A stretch of DNA of 64,000 nt from Brevundimonas mediterranea (GTDB lineage: Bacteria > Pseudomonadota > Alphaproteobacteria > Caulobacterales > Caulobacteraceae): assembly GCF_011064825.1 (NCBI RefSeq), contig NZ_CP048751.1, positions 3,162,001 through 3,226,000 of the forward strand. Reading direction: 5' to 3'. Positions 44,984 through 54,360 of the stretch are shown here, piece after piece; the first letter of the stretch is position 1; each line of letters opens with the position of its first letter. A program made the position numbers and the translations under genes. The notes below the pieces were generated by a model. The model saw nothing but the letters and a program-made list of their open reading frames with translations. It was not told where the DNA came from and searched no databases.

Positions 44984-45958
44984 TCAGAGTCCGGCGGCCC
45001 AGTCTGTGGCGCGGACCAGGCTGTCGACGATGCCCGGCTCCGACGAGGCGTGGCCGGCGTCGGCGACGATGTCCAGCTTCGCCTCGGGCCAGGCCCGGTG
45101 CAGGGACCAGGCGCTGGCGATCGGGGTGACGACATCGAACCGGCCCTGGGCGATCCAGCAGGGGATGTGGCGCATCCGGTCCACATTCTTCACGATCCAG
45201 CCGTCCTCCGGGAAGAAGCCCGCGTTGGTGAAGAACCAGTTCTCGATCCGGGCGAAGGCGACCGCAAATTCGGGTTCGGCGAACTTGTCCGGCCTGGCGT
45301 TGGGGCCCTCGACGCTGACCGTCTCGCCTTCCCAGCTGGACCAGGCGACCGCGCAACGTTCGCGGTCGGCGACGTCGTCACCGATCAGCCGCTTGTAATA
45401 GGCGCCCATCAGGTCGCCGCGTTCGGCTTCGGGTATGGGGGCGACGAACCTTTCCCAGGCGTCCGGGAAGATCATCGAGGCGCCGTCCTGATAGAACCAG
45501 TGCAACTCCTTCCTGGTCAGCAGGAAGATGCCGCGCAGAACCAGGGCCAGGACGCGCTCAGGATGAGTGATGGCGTAGGCCATGGACAGGGTCGAGCCCC
45601 AGGACCCGCCGAACACCACCCATTTGTCGACGCCGCACCGTTCCCGCAGCCGCTCAATGTCCTCGATCAGGGTCCAGGTGGTGTTGTTTTCCAGCGAGGC
45701 GTGGGGGCGGGATTGGCCGCAGCCGCGCTGATCGAACATGATGATCCGATACTGGGCCGGATCGAAATAGCGGCGCATGCCGGGATTGACGGCGCCGCCG
45801 GGTCCGCCGTGCAGCACCAGAACCGGCCGGCCCTGCGGATTGCCGCTTTCCTCGTAATAGATTTCGTGGACGCCGTCGGTGGTCATCCAGCCTGAGGCGA
45901 AGGGTTCGATCTCGGGGTAGAGTTCGCGACGCGGCTCGACGGGCGTGGGGAAGGCCAT
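44984..45958 (-). CDS. pip: Prolyl aminopeptidase (S33)
   Basis: Removes N-terminal proline from peptides. The 324-aa alpha/beta-hydrolase has LHGGPGG, the nucleophile in FGGSWGSTL, WEGETVS, and the late LDIVADAGHAS histidine. The length matches the monomeric Pip family. Confidence 0.94.
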   Translation of the reverse strand: MAFPTPVEPRRELYPEIEPFASGWMTTDGVHEIYYEESGNPQGRPVLVLHGGPGGAVNPGMRRYFDPAQYRIIMFDQRGCGQSRPHASLENNTTWTLIEDIERLRERCGVDKWVVFGGSWGSTLSMAYAITHPERVLALVLRGIFLLTRKELHWFYQDGASMIFPDAWERFVAPIPEAERGDLMGAYYKRLIGDDVADRERCAVAWSSWEGETVSVEGPNARPDKFAEPEFAVAFARIENWFFTNAGFFPEDGWIVKNVDRMRHIPCWIAQGRFDVVTPIASAWSLHRAWPEAKLDIVADAGHASSEPGIVDSLVRATDWAAGL

Positions 45959-46004
45959 GCTTGCGAGGTCTTTCTATTGGGCCCGTATGCGGCCGTACTG
46001 AGGG

Positions 46005-46361
46005 TTAGGAACGAAATGCCGCAAAGGCTAGGCAAAGCCAACCGGCGATCATGAGCAGGCCGCCGATCGGAGCGACGGCGCCCATGACGGGCAGACTGAG
46101 CAGGGCGACGAAGGCCAGGGCGAGCGAGAACACAAGTCCGCCCGCCGCGCCCAGCCAGCCGGCGATCCGCGCCCATCGACCGCCGCCGGTCCACAGGGTG
46201 CAGGCCAGGGCGAAGACGGCGTGGGCCAGTTGATAATGGGCGCCGGTGGACAGCAGCGTCTTGACCTGCGGCCCGGCGCCATGGGCCGCAAAGGCGCCCA
46301 GGGCGACGGCAAGAGCCCCGTTCAGGGCGGCGAAGACGATCAGATTGCGACTCGGTGTCAT
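46005..46361 (-). CDS. DUF423 family membrane protein
   Basis: A 118-aa protein with about four helices and DUF423 features (FAALNGALAVALGAFAAHG and YQLAHAVFAL). The function is not known. It lies 46 bp upstream of pip on the same strand and is divergent from the MFS gene. Confidence 0.9.
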   Translation of the reverse strand: MTPSRNLIVFAALNGALAVALGAFAAHGAGPQVKTLLSTGAHYQLAHAVFALACTLWTGGGRWARIAGWLGAAGGLVFSLALAFVALLSLPVMGAVAPIGGLLMIAGWLCLAFAAFRS

Positions 46362-46409
46362 GCAAGGAACCTAGCCTGACGAATCCGGGAAGTCTGCTAT
46401 GCGCGGGCG

Positions 46410-47612
46410 ATGGAATTGGGATCCAGATCGCGCGCGGCGCTGCAATATGTCCTGATGTTCGGCGGATTGGGCGTCAGCCTGCCCTACGCCGGCCTCTGGA
46501 TGCGCGCCCAGGGACTGAGCGGGGCGGAGATCGGCGTTCTTCTGGCCGCCCCCATGCTGGGACGGCTGATCACGGGGCCTGCCCTGGCGGTCTGGGCCGA
46601 TGGTTTTCGCTATCGCCGCACGCCCATAGCCCTTCTCGCCGCCCTGGCCGGCCTGGGATACGGAGCGGCGGGTCTGTCCGAAGGATTCGCAGCCTGGGCG
46701 GTCTGCTGGTTCATCGGCGCGACAGGCGCGGCGGCGATCATCCCCCTGACGGACGTTCTCACCCTGAGACTGGCCCGTCGTGAAGGATTCAGCTTCGCCG
46801 TGCCGCGCGGTTTCGGCTCCGCCGCCTTTGTCGCGACCAATATCGCCGTGGGGTTCGTCCTGCGGGCGACGGGGCCCGAGGCGGTCATCGTCGGCGTGAT
46901 CCTGGCCTGTCTGGGCATAGCGGTCGTGGCCCGGCGGGTGCTGCCCGCCGAGCCGGTGCATGACGGCCCTCCGATCCCCGGCTGGGATCGGTTTCGGGGC
47001 ATGGGGCGACTGTTGAAAGATCCCGTTCTGGTGACGGCCCTGGTCGCCATAGGCGCGGTGCAGGCGGCCCACGCCTTCTACTATGGTTTCTCCGCGATTG
47101 TCTGGCGGGGGCAGGGGATTGAACCGCATCTGACGGGGCTGTTGTGGGCCTTCGCCGTGGCGGCCGAGATCGGCTTCATGTGGATTGTCGATCCCTGGCG
47201 TCGTCGGCGCGGGATTGGAGCCTGGCCGCTGCTGGCGCTCGCTGCGACGGCGGCCGTGCTGCGCTGGGGGCTGATGGCGGCGGCGCCCCCGTTGTGGATC
47301 CTGTGGCCGCTCCAGGCGCTGCACGCCCTCAGTTTTGCGGCCAGCTATCTGGCCGGGATCGAACTGACCGAACGGCTGGCCCCACGCGACAGCCAGACGA
47401 CGGCCCAGACCCTGAGTTCGACCCTGTCGGCGGGAGTGTTGATCGGTCTGGCGACCCTGGCGAGCGGTCCGTTGTACGACGCCTATGGCGCGGGCGGATA
47501 CTTGGCGATGGCCGGCCTGGCCGGATTGGGCCTGATCGCCGTCATGGCCTTGAAGCCGATGCTGGTTGCTCGGGCTAGGTTCGAGGCGACAGGGCCATAT
47601 GGCCGGCCATGA
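46410..47612 (+). CDS. MFS transporter (HcaT/nucleoside permease-like)
   Basis: A 400-aa major-facilitator protein with 12 predicted helices, of the MFS_1_like group (3-phenylpropionate/nucleoside transporter type). Examples are ALQYVLMFGGLGVSLPYAGLWM and the cytosolic linker PPIPGWDRFRGMGRLLKDP. The substrate cannot be read from sequence. Its 3' end overlaps the next convergent gene by 38 bp. Confidence 0.9.
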   Translation: MELGSRSRAALQYVLMFGGLGVSLPYAGLWMRAQGLSGAEIGVLLAAPMLGRLITGPALAVWADGFRYRRTPIALLAALAGLGYGAAGLSEGFAAWAVCWFIGATGAAAIIPLTDVLTLRLARREGFSFAVPRGFGSAAFVATNIAVGFVLRATGPEAVIVGVILACLGIAVVARRVLPAEPVHDGPPIPGWDRFRGMGRLLKDPVLVTALVAIGAVQAAHAFYYGFSAIVWRGQGIEPHLTGLLWAFAVAAEIGFMWIVDPWRRRRGIGAWPLLALAATAAVLRWGLMAAAPPLWILWPLQALHALSFAASYLAGIELTERLAPRDSQTTAQTLSSTLSAGVLIGLATLASGPLYDAYGAGGYLAMAGLAGLGLIAVMALKPMLVARARFEATGPYGRP

Positions 47613-48165
47613 TCGAGGCGGCGGCCTTGACCGCCTTCTTCACCGCCGTCTCATCCGCGGACGCCGGAGACCGCAACAGGCCAACGGCGGGGGTGTGCGG
47701 TCCATCGTCGAGGTCGGCGAGGATGCGATAGAGCAGATAGGAGCCCGCATCGTCCTCAGCCTCTGACGAGGCCTCGGCGGGCAGGCCGGAGGCGTGAAGG
47801 GCGCGCAGGATGTCGGCGACGGGAGCGGTGGTGCGGGCCAGGCCCGGACCGGTGACAGACAGACGGTCCTTTCGGTCCAAGGCCCTGTTTTCAGCCCGCA
47901 TCTGGATGCGGAAGGCGGCGCCCTTGTGCGTGCGACCGACCAGGAGAACGGCGCGGCAGCGCCCGTCTTTCAGATCCGCGCCCAAGGTGTCGGCGAGGGC
48001 GTCCGGATCGCCCATGGACACCCGGATCGTGCGGGCCCCCGGGGGACTCCAGGCTTCGCCGGAAAGATCCTCGACCAGATCCCAGCCGGAATCGCCGTCA
48101 TAGGTGCAGATCGCGATTCCGGGGCGTCGGTCAGGCCGGTTGGGGCCTTCGGTCTCGTTCGTCAT
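47575..48165 (-). CDS. Peptidase C15-like protein lacking catalytic residues
   Basis: A 196-aa protein with an arrangement resembling pyroglutamyl-peptidase I: GAAFRIQMRAENRALD, a central PVADILRALHASGLPAEASSEAEDDAGSYLLYRIL and a C-terminal segment. The catalytic Cys of the family (normally in YLCN) is replaced by Leu-Leu-Tyr, and the HVP histidine is absent. If the resemblance is right it is a non-catalytic relative. Confidence in the fold is only moderate. Confidence 0.6.
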   Translation of the reverse strand: MTNETEGPNRPDRRPGIAICTYDGDSGWDLVEDLSGEAWSPPGARTIRVSMGDPDALADTLGADLKDGRCRAVLLVGRTHKGAAFRIQMRAENRALDRKDRLSVTGPGLARTTAPVADILRALHASGLPAEASSEAEDDAGSYLLYRILADLDDGPHTPAVGLLRSPASADETAVKKAVKAAASIMAGHMALSPRT

Positions 48166-48244
48166 TTCGACCTTAAACCCCGCCCACCGCGTGACGTTTT
48201 CGTGACCGAGGCAGGTGGCTCGAACTTGGGTCCGCCGTCAAGCC

Positions 48245-50920
48245 TCAACCGAGGTCTCCAACGGCCGCGTCCAACAGCATGAAGGCGCGACCCCCGTCAG
48301 AGGCGAGGCGGTTCTGCACGGCCTGAGCGTCGCCGCTGCGCGCGTAGGTGGATATGTCCTGAGAGAAGACGGCCACATAACGCTCGGCGTCGGCGCGCAG
48401 TTCGGGGTCGCTGAGCACACGGCGCGAGACGCTGCGGACGGCGGCCGGCGCCACACGGCGCACGATGCGACGCGCGCCGTCGGCGTCGCCGTCGCCCAGC
48501 AGACGCGCCGCCTCTTCCACGCGTGAACGGGGCAGGAGCGCATTGGGATCGACGCCCATGCGGCGGATCGCGGCCGCGACCCGGTCCGACAGGGCGGCGG
48601 TTTCCGCAGGGCTGGCCGTCGGCGTGTCCAGATCCAGAGGCGGATCGTCGCGGCCGCCGGACACCAGATCCTTCCAGTCGAGGCCCGCGTCCGGCGCGGG
48701 CGCAGCGCGCGGCGTTTCCGTCGGGGCCAGACGCAGACGATTGCGAAGCCCGAAGCCTCTGTCGGCCGCCCTGTCTTCCGGCGAGGGCTCGGTCGGCGTG
48801 GCGCTTCGCGGCTGCCGATGGCGTTCCGGCTCAGGCGGAAGCTCGCGAATACGGCCGGTCGGGGCGTCGCCCGAGACCACCCCCATCAGGCGCACGGCCT
48901 CGGTCAGCATGTCATAGTTGCGGCGGACCCGTTCCTGGAAGCCGACATCCAGGGCCTCCGTGTCTTCGGCGGCCTTGCGTGAGGCGGCGGCGAGGGACGC
49001 CAGGCCTTCCTCCACGCTGGCGCGGACGGCGTCGACGCGGGCGCGCGCCTGTTCCGGCAGACGCGCGGCGCGTTCGTCCACATCGGCGACGGCGGTGTCG
49101 ATCTCGGACAGAGCGGAGTTAAGGCGGTCCACCAGGCTTTCCAGCCGTTTGACCATCCGCTCGCCGGCCTCGTCCACCAGGCCCGAGGTCTCGCCGACGA
49201 TGCGACGGGCGTCCTCGATACGGGCGTCGGCGGCCTGATCGGCCTTTTGGGCCGCCTCGAACAAGGCCTCGCCCAGCCGGTCGGCGCGCAGTCGCGCCTG
49301 TTCGGCGGCGTCGGCGGCGGCGGCGCGGGAATCTTCGGCCGTGGCGCGCATCTGTTCCAGCGCCCGGCGGGTTTCCTCCATCAGGGTGTCGCGGGCGTCG
49401 GCGGCCAGGGCCTCGAACCGATCCAGCGAAACCTTGGTTGCGGCGTCGAAACCGTCGGCCTCGCGTTGGGACATGTCCACCAGGGCGCGGAACTGGTCGC
49501 CGGCGGCTTCCAGGATTTCGCGCAGGCTCTCGATCGACGTCTGAGACGTCCGGCCCATTTCGTCGGCGGCTGTGCGTGTCGCCGACAGATTTTCGACGAA
49601 CTGGGCCCGCTGGCTCTCGACCTGGGCGGAGAAGTCTTCCTGATCGGTGCGCAGGGCGTAGGCGGCCGTGACCAGGGCGGCCCGCTGCTGGCTCAGCCCC
49701 TGTTCGACCGACTGGATCTGTTCGGCCACGCCGGAGCCGGCGTTTTCCAGCCGGATGGTCTGGCGGGCCAGGTCGTCGGCGGCGACGCGGGCGGCGTCCT
49801 GGGCCTCGCCGGCCGCGGCGGCCAGATCGGCGGCGCGAGCCGCCAGGGCGGCCTCGGCCTCGCGGAGCTGGGCCTGGGCCAGGTCGGACGCGTCGGCGAC
49901 CATTCGCGACTGCCGCTCGACCGCATCGATGACGCCCGTGGCCTGGCTGTCGAGATGGACGCCCAGGGTCTGCATCTGATCACGCTCGCGAGCGAGGTTT
50001 TCGGTCAGGCGACGCGCCGTGCGGGCGGCGTTCTCGGCGGCTGCGTTCAGGCGATCCGTCTCCTCGGCCAGGGCCTGGCGCAACAGGACCATGTCGTTGC
50101 GGGCGCGTTCGGCCGCGAGGGCTGCGTGGTCGATATCGGTCCGCAGGGAATTCAGCACCTGGCCGGTCTGCTGGGCGGCCAGTGCGGTCGGCGCGACCAG
50201 GGCCTCGGCCATATCGCGGGCGCGCCGTGTCTCGGCGGCCAGACCGGCGCCCTGACGTACGGCGTGGGCCAGCATTATTGCGAGGCCGGCCGGCGCCAGC
50301 GCCATCAGGGCGTAGATGGCGAAGCGCAACGGATCCAGGTCCGCCGCGCCGGAGCCGAACTCATACGCGGCCCATGAAGCGACGCCGCCGATCCACAGGG
50401 CCGAGGCCAGGACGGCGATCAGATAGGCGGTCCGGCCGCTCGCGGTCGCTGCAGCACGCGCGGAAACGCTCGATCTCAGGGTTTGAGGCGACGACAGCTC
50501 GAACGGCGCCGGGGGCTTGCCTGCGGCCACGGCCATCTCGACAGCGGCGGAAGATTCAAACGTCGGTTCCGGATCGATCTCCGGCGCCACGGCCGGGACG
50601 ACGTCGAGGGATTCGGCAGGCGGCGGGGCAGGCTCGGCCTCGGGCAGGGGCTCCGGCTTGGGTTTCAGAGCAGCGGCGGCGCGTTCCTCGGCCTGGCGGG
50701 CCTCTTCCGCCAGACGGCGGCGGCGGCGTTCGGACATGGGCCGTTCGGGCGGCCTTACGGGCAGGGGCTCCAACTCCGCATGCGGCTCGGCTTCAATCTC
50801 GGGCGTCGGCTCGACCTCGACCTCGATCTCGACGTCAGACGCAGGCGTGTCCGGCATCTCGAGGGGCGGGACGGCCTCGTTGTTGGTCAGTTTAAGCGGC
50901 GGCCGGTTACGGGATTTCAT
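48245..50920 (-). CDS. TipN-like polarity scaffold protein
   Basis: A protein of about 891 aa, laid out like the Caulobacter new-pole marker TipN (888 aa). It has a charged Pro/Glu-rich N-terminal region (about 1-155), two membrane helices (about 164-186 and 199-221), and a long helical, Ala/Glu/Arg-rich coiled-coil region (about 235-700). A C-terminal globular segment follows. The call rests on architecture and size plus the PopZ-type neighbour context, not on a firm motif. ATG at 50941 is an alternative start. Confidence 0.65.
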   Translation of the reverse strand: MKSRNRPPLKLTNNEAVPPLEMPDTPASDVEIEVEVEPTPEIEAEPHAELEPLPVRPPERPMSERRRRRLAEEARQAEERAAAALKPKPEPLPEAEPAPPPAESLDVVPAVAPEIDPEPTFESSAAVEMAVAAGKPPAPFELSSPQTLRSSVSARAAATASGRTAYLIAVLASALWIGGVASWAAYEFGSGAADLDPLRFAIYALMALAPAGLAIMLAHAVRQGAGLAAETRRARDMAEALVAPTALAAQQTGQVLNSLRTDIDHAALAAERARNDMVLLRQALAEETDRLNAAAENAARTARRLTENLARERDQMQTLGVHLDSQATGVIDAVERQSRMVADASDLAQAQLREAEAALAARAADLAAAAGEAQDAARVAADDLARQTIRLENAGSGVAEQIQSVEQGLSQQRAALVTAAYALRTDQEDFSAQVESQRAQFVENLSATRTAADEMGRTSQTSIESLREILEAAGDQFRALVDMSQREADGFDAATKVSLDRFEALAADARDTLMEETRRALEQMRATAEDSRAAAADAAEQARLRADRLGEALFEAAQKADQAADARIEDARRIVGETSGLVDEAGERMVKRLESLVDRLNSALSEIDTAVADVDERAARLPEQARARVDAVRASVEEGLASLAAASRKAAEDTEALDVGFQERVRRNYDMLTEAVRLMGVVSGDAPTGRIRELPPEPERHRQPRSATPTEPSPEDRAADRGFGLRNRLRLAPTETPRAAPAPDAGLDWKDLVSGGRDDPPLDLDTPTASPAETAALSDRVAAAIRRMGVDPNALLPRSRVEEAARLLGDGDADGARRIVRRVAPAAVRSVSRRVLSDPELRADAERYVAVFSQDISTYARSGDAQAVQNRLASDGGRAFMLLDAAVGDLG

Positions 50921-51035
50921 CAGGCGTCGAGCTCGATTCATGCGCGTGGCGCGCGAGAACGCGCCGATTCGACCCTAGCGGGTCAAAACCCAAGGTCCAA
51001 GCCGTACAGATTCAACAGACGTGGACTGTTCGCGA

Positions 51036-51215
51036 TCAGCAATCGCGCCTGGTATCTGCGCTGAAGGCGGCGGACTTGTCCGGACGGCAGTCTGCGCTGC
51101 GATGGACTTCGCGTTCCGCAGGCTGGGACGAATGGATGTCGACGCCGAACTGCGACAGTACGGCAGCCGCCAGCAATGCGATGAAGCCAGCGATCAGTTC
51201 CACCAGCGCCTGCAT
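51036..51215 (-). CDS. Small membrane protein (59 aa)
   Basis: ATG at 51215 has GGAGA about 10 bases upstream. The 59-aa product begins MQALVELIAGFIALLAAAVLSQFGV, a good single membrane helix, followed by a polar tail. No family is recognised and the tail has no obvious constraint, so the gene is possible but not certain. It lies upstream of the TipN-like gene on the same strand. Confidence 0.45.
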   Translation of the reverse strand: MQALVELIAGFIALLAAAVLSQFGVDIHSSQPAEREVHRSADCRPDKSAAFSADTRRDC

Positions 51216-51377
51216 AGACGGCGTCTCCAACAGCCCCCATGGCCGATTGTTTTATGCGCCTGTTTGGCGAACGTCACAATCCCGCCGCGTAAAGATTGAC
51301 CGGGCGTGGCGTGCATGAAACGGAGAAGAGGAGGGCGTCCGCATCGCGGTGTCATGCGAATCGGGCAGGCAGGCTGA

Positions 51378-52856
51378 ATGACCCAAGACGGCGACAGCTA
51401 TGACGGCAGTCTGCTGACCCCCGGAGCGGGCGTCTGGCGCAGCGAGATCGCGCACAGGTTTTCCATCCTGATGGAGAACGAAACCTATTTCGACGCGCTG
51501 TCCTCCGCCCTCCAGAAAGCTGAACGGTCGATCGTTGTCCTGGGTTGGCAGTTCGACCCCCGCACCCACCTGGACCCGGAGACCCGGCCCGGCGAAAGAC
51601 AGCATGAGATCGGCCACCAGTTGCGCATGCTGGTGAAGCGCAAGCCGGACCTGGACGTCCGGCTGCTGATCTGGAAGTCGCCTTTGCTGATTGCCGCGTC
51701 CCAGGGCTTCTATCCCCACCGCGCCCAGCGCTGGTTCCGCAAGCGGATGGTCGAGTTCCGCATGGACGCGCCTGGCCCCATCGGGGCCTGTCACCACCAG
51801 AAGGTCATCGTCATTGACGACCGCGTCGCCTTCTGCGGCGGGGGCGACATCTCGACGGATCGTTGGGATTCCGTCGAACATCTGGACGGAGATCCGCGTC
51901 GCGCCCTGCCGAACGGCGTGATCTGCAAGGCCCGCCATGAGGTGATGTGCGTGATGGATGGGCCGGCCGCGCGCGCTCTTGGCGATCTGGCGCGCGAACG
52001 CTGGTTCAAGGCGACATGGGAACGGACCGTGCCGGACGAGGTGGAGAGCGATCCCTGGCCTGACGGCGTGCCGGTGCAGATGACCGAGGCGCCGGTCGGC
52101 ATCGCCCGCACCGAACCCAAGTGGAGCGGCCGCCACGAGGTGCGTGAAAACGAGGCCTTGCACCTGGAGGCGATCCGGCGGGCCAAACGACTGATCTATT
52201 TCGAGAACCAGTATTTCACCTCGCCGATCATCGCCGCCGCCCTGGCCGAGCGCCTGGCCGAGGTCGACGGCCCGGAAGTGGTTGTCGTCTCTACCGGCAA
52301 GAGCCCCAGCTGGTTCGACAGCATGACCATGGATACGGCCCGCGCCGAGGTGTTGTACCGGCTTGAACAGGCCGACAAATACAATCGGTTCTTCGCCTTC
52401 GCGCCTTTGACGGCGGAGGGCGACCGCATCATCGTTCACGCCAAGGTGTCGATCATCGATGATCGGCTGTTGCGGATCGGATCGTCCAATCTGAACAACC
52501 GGTCGATGGGGCTGGACACCGAATGCGACGTCGCGGTCGAGCCGACCGATGCGGCCGGCCGCGCGGTCATCGTCCATCATCGCCATCGCACCATCGGTCA
52601 CTGGATCGGCGTCCCAGCTCAGGATTTTGCGGCTGTGGAGGGGGTGCTGGGGTCGACGGGCGCGGCCATCAGCAGTTTCGGCAGTGACCGGCTCAAGTCC
52701 TTGGGTTCGGATCCGCCGACGCGGATCCAGCGGATCTTCGCCGAATGGCAACTGGGCGACCCCACCTCATCGACCGACGCCTGGCGGCCCTGGAAAAGGC
52801 TGAACCGTTCGCACCGCACGCGGCCCGCGTCGGAAGGCGGCCAGGCCCCCGGCTAG
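51378..52856 (+). CDS. Phospholipase D-family protein
   Basis: A 492-aa protein with two HKD motifs: HQKVIVIDDRVAFCGGGDI (about residue 141) and HAKVSIIDDRLLRIGSSNLNNRSMG (about 355). These form the two-histidine active site used in phosphatidyl transfer or phosphodiester hydrolysis. There are no membrane helices, so it is unlike classic cardiolipin synthase; it is closer to soluble PLD-type enzymes. A convergent neighbour encodes an EEP-family hydrolase; such a pairing may reflect lipid or nucleic-acid processing. Confidence 0.9.
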   Translation: MTQDGDSYDGSLLTPGAGVWRSEIAHRFSILMENETYFDALSSALQKAERSIVVLGWQFDPRTHLDPETRPGERQHEIGHQLRMLVKRKPDLDVRLLIWKSPLLIAASQGFYPHRAQRWFRKRMVEFRMDAPGPIGACHHQKVIVIDDRVAFCGGGDISTDRWDSVEHLDGDPRRALPNGVICKARHEVMCVMDGPAARALGDLARERWFKATWERTVPDEVESDPWPDGVPVQMTEAPVGIARTEPKWSGRHEVRENEALHLEAIRRAKRLIYFENQYFTSPIIAAALAERLAEVDGPEVVVVSTGKSPSWFDSMTMDTARAEVLYRLEQADKYNRFFAFAPLTAEGDRIIVHAKVSIIDDRLLRIGSSNLNNRSMGLDTECDVAVEPTDAAGRAVIVHHRHRTIGHWIGVPAQDFAAVEGVLGSTGAAISSFGSDRLKSLGSDPPTRIQRIFAEWQLGDPTSSTDAWRPWKRLNRSHRTRPASEGGQAPG

Positions 52857-52866
52857 GGGCCTCGTC

Positions 52867-53604
52867 CTAGCGGGACGGCTGGACGATCTCGAAGTCGATG
52901 ATCAGCGGCAGGTGATCCGAGGCGACCCGAGCCAGGGGCGAGAAGTCCGCCTTGACCCCTGTGATGCGGATCTCCGGGCTGACGAAACAATGGTCGATAC
53001 GGATGGCGGGAAAGCCCGAGGGGAAGGTCTTGACCGACGGCTTCAGGTTCAAAAGGCGCTGACAATCGCCCAATCGGCGCGCCAGCGTCTGGTAGGGCCG
53101 GGTGATGGAAGTGGCGTTGAAATCGCCTGCCAGCAGGGTGGGGCCGGTGCAGCCGGCCAACCAGCCGTCTCCCGCCAGGGCCGCCGCCTGCAGGCGTTGT
53201 TCACGCGGGACCAGGCCCAGATGGGTGGTCAGCACATTGACCCCGACGCCCTCGATCTGAATCTCGGACCAGATGGCGCCGCGCGGCTCCAGGCCGGGGA
53301 TGCCGCGCACCGTCGGCAGGGCGTCGGCGCGGATCAGCTTGTCCGGATGCGGCGTCAGAATGGCGTCGCCATAAAGTTCGGCCTCGACCCTCATGGCCGG
53401 ATGGAACCGCGAGGTCATGGCCAGGCCTTCGGCGATGGCTTCGGCCTGATCCACCTTGCCGGTGCGGGCCCGGCCCACGTCCAGCTCCTGAAGGCAGACG
53501 ATGTCGGCTTCGTGTTCGCCGATCACGGCGACGATGCGATCAACATCCAGCCGCTTGTCCGTCCCGACGCAGCGATGGACGTTATAGGTCAGAAGGCGGG
53601 GCAT
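52867..53604 (-). CDS. Endonuclease/exonuclease/phosphatase family protein
   Basis: A 245-aa EEP-fold enzyme with LLTYNVHRCVGTDKRLD, CLQELDVG (catalytic Glu), LTTHLGLV, GDFNA and the terminal SDHLPLI. It is probably a metal-dependent phosphodiesterase; DNA and phospholipid headgroups are both used in the family. It ends 10 bp from the phospholipase D gene in convergent orientation. Confidence 0.92.
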   Translation of the reverse strand: MPRLLTYNVHRCVGTDKRLDVDRIVAVIGEHEADIVCLQELDVGRARTGKVDQAEAIAEGLAMTSRFHPAMRVEAELYGDAILTPHPDKLIRADALPTVRGIPGLEPRGAIWSEIQIEGVGVNVLTTHLGLVPREQRLQAAALAGDGWLAGCTGPTLLAGDFNATSITRPYQTLARRLGDCQRLLNLKPSVKTFPSGFPAIRIDHCFVSPEIRITGVKADFSPLARVASDHLPLIIDFEIVQPSR

Positions 53605-53679
53605 GATTTCCCAGGGACGTGTCCGAATCCAGCGGACGGCTAGGCCTTTTGGCCGCCGATTGCGACCCCTGTGCGACGA

Positions 53680-54360
53680 TCAAAGCAGGACCAGATGATC
53701 CGGCAGTTCATTGGGATTGTCGGCGCGGGGCGGGAAATGGGCCGCCAGGACCCGGCCGCACTGGTCGATGGCCGCCTCGAAGCCGGCGACCGGTCGGCCG
53801 GCCTTCAGTTGACGGGTCAGGGCGGCGACGGCGTCGGCCCACACCCCTTCATCGACCTTCTGGTGGATCAGTTCGTCGGCGATCAGTTCGACCTGATGTT
53901 CTTTCAGAGCGGCGAAGATCAGCACCCCGGTTCGCTCGCGCGTGACGTGGACGCCATGCGCCAGGAACTGCTGCAGGGCCGCCTTGCGCACACGGGCCTG
54001 ACGCAGACTGCGCGGCGTGATCCAACGGAGCACCGGCGGGATGCGGGTCAGCAGGAAGACCGCGACGAAGATCACCGCCTGGACCAGGGCGTAGAAGGCC
54101 AGGGCTTGACCGACGCCGACGGCCTGGGCCGTGACGTGGGCGGCTTCCCAACCATCTCCGACCGGCCAGGACAGAGTGAAGCCCAGCGGGATGAGCGCGG
54201 TCGGCGCCAGCAGGGCCGCGGCGGCCGCCAAGGCCAGGCTGACATCCGCGTAAGACGAGACCCCGCGCGAGACGACGCAGAATATCTCGCCCGAGGTGCC
54301 GCGCTCGGCCGAGGCGATGGCGCCGGCGACCCGCGCGCGGTCGTCTTCGGTAAACCGCAT
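53680..54360 (-). CDS. TPM domain membrane protein
   Basis: A 226-aa protein with an N-terminal TPM domain (VAGAIASAERGTSGEIFCVVS), two membrane helices (about 45-65 and 85-110) and a C-terminal TPM part (ALQQFLAHGVHVTRERTGVLIFAALKEHQVELIAD). ATG at 54360 has GGGAGG at proper distance and touches the stop of the upstream gene (TGATG). TPM proteins are thought to help membrane-protein or photosystem maintenance; the exact role is unknown. Confidence 0.88.
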   Translation of the reverse strand: MRFTEDDRARVAGAIASAERGTSGEIFCVVSRGVSSYADVSLALAAAAALLAPTALIPLGFTLSWPVGDGWEAAHVTAQAVGVGQALAFYALVQAVIFVAVFLLTRIPPVLRWITPRSLRQARVRKAALQQFLAHGVHVTRERTGVLIFAALKEHQVELIADELIHQKVDEGVWADAVAALTRQLKAGRPVAGFEAAIDQCGRVLAAHFPPRADNPNELPDHLVLL

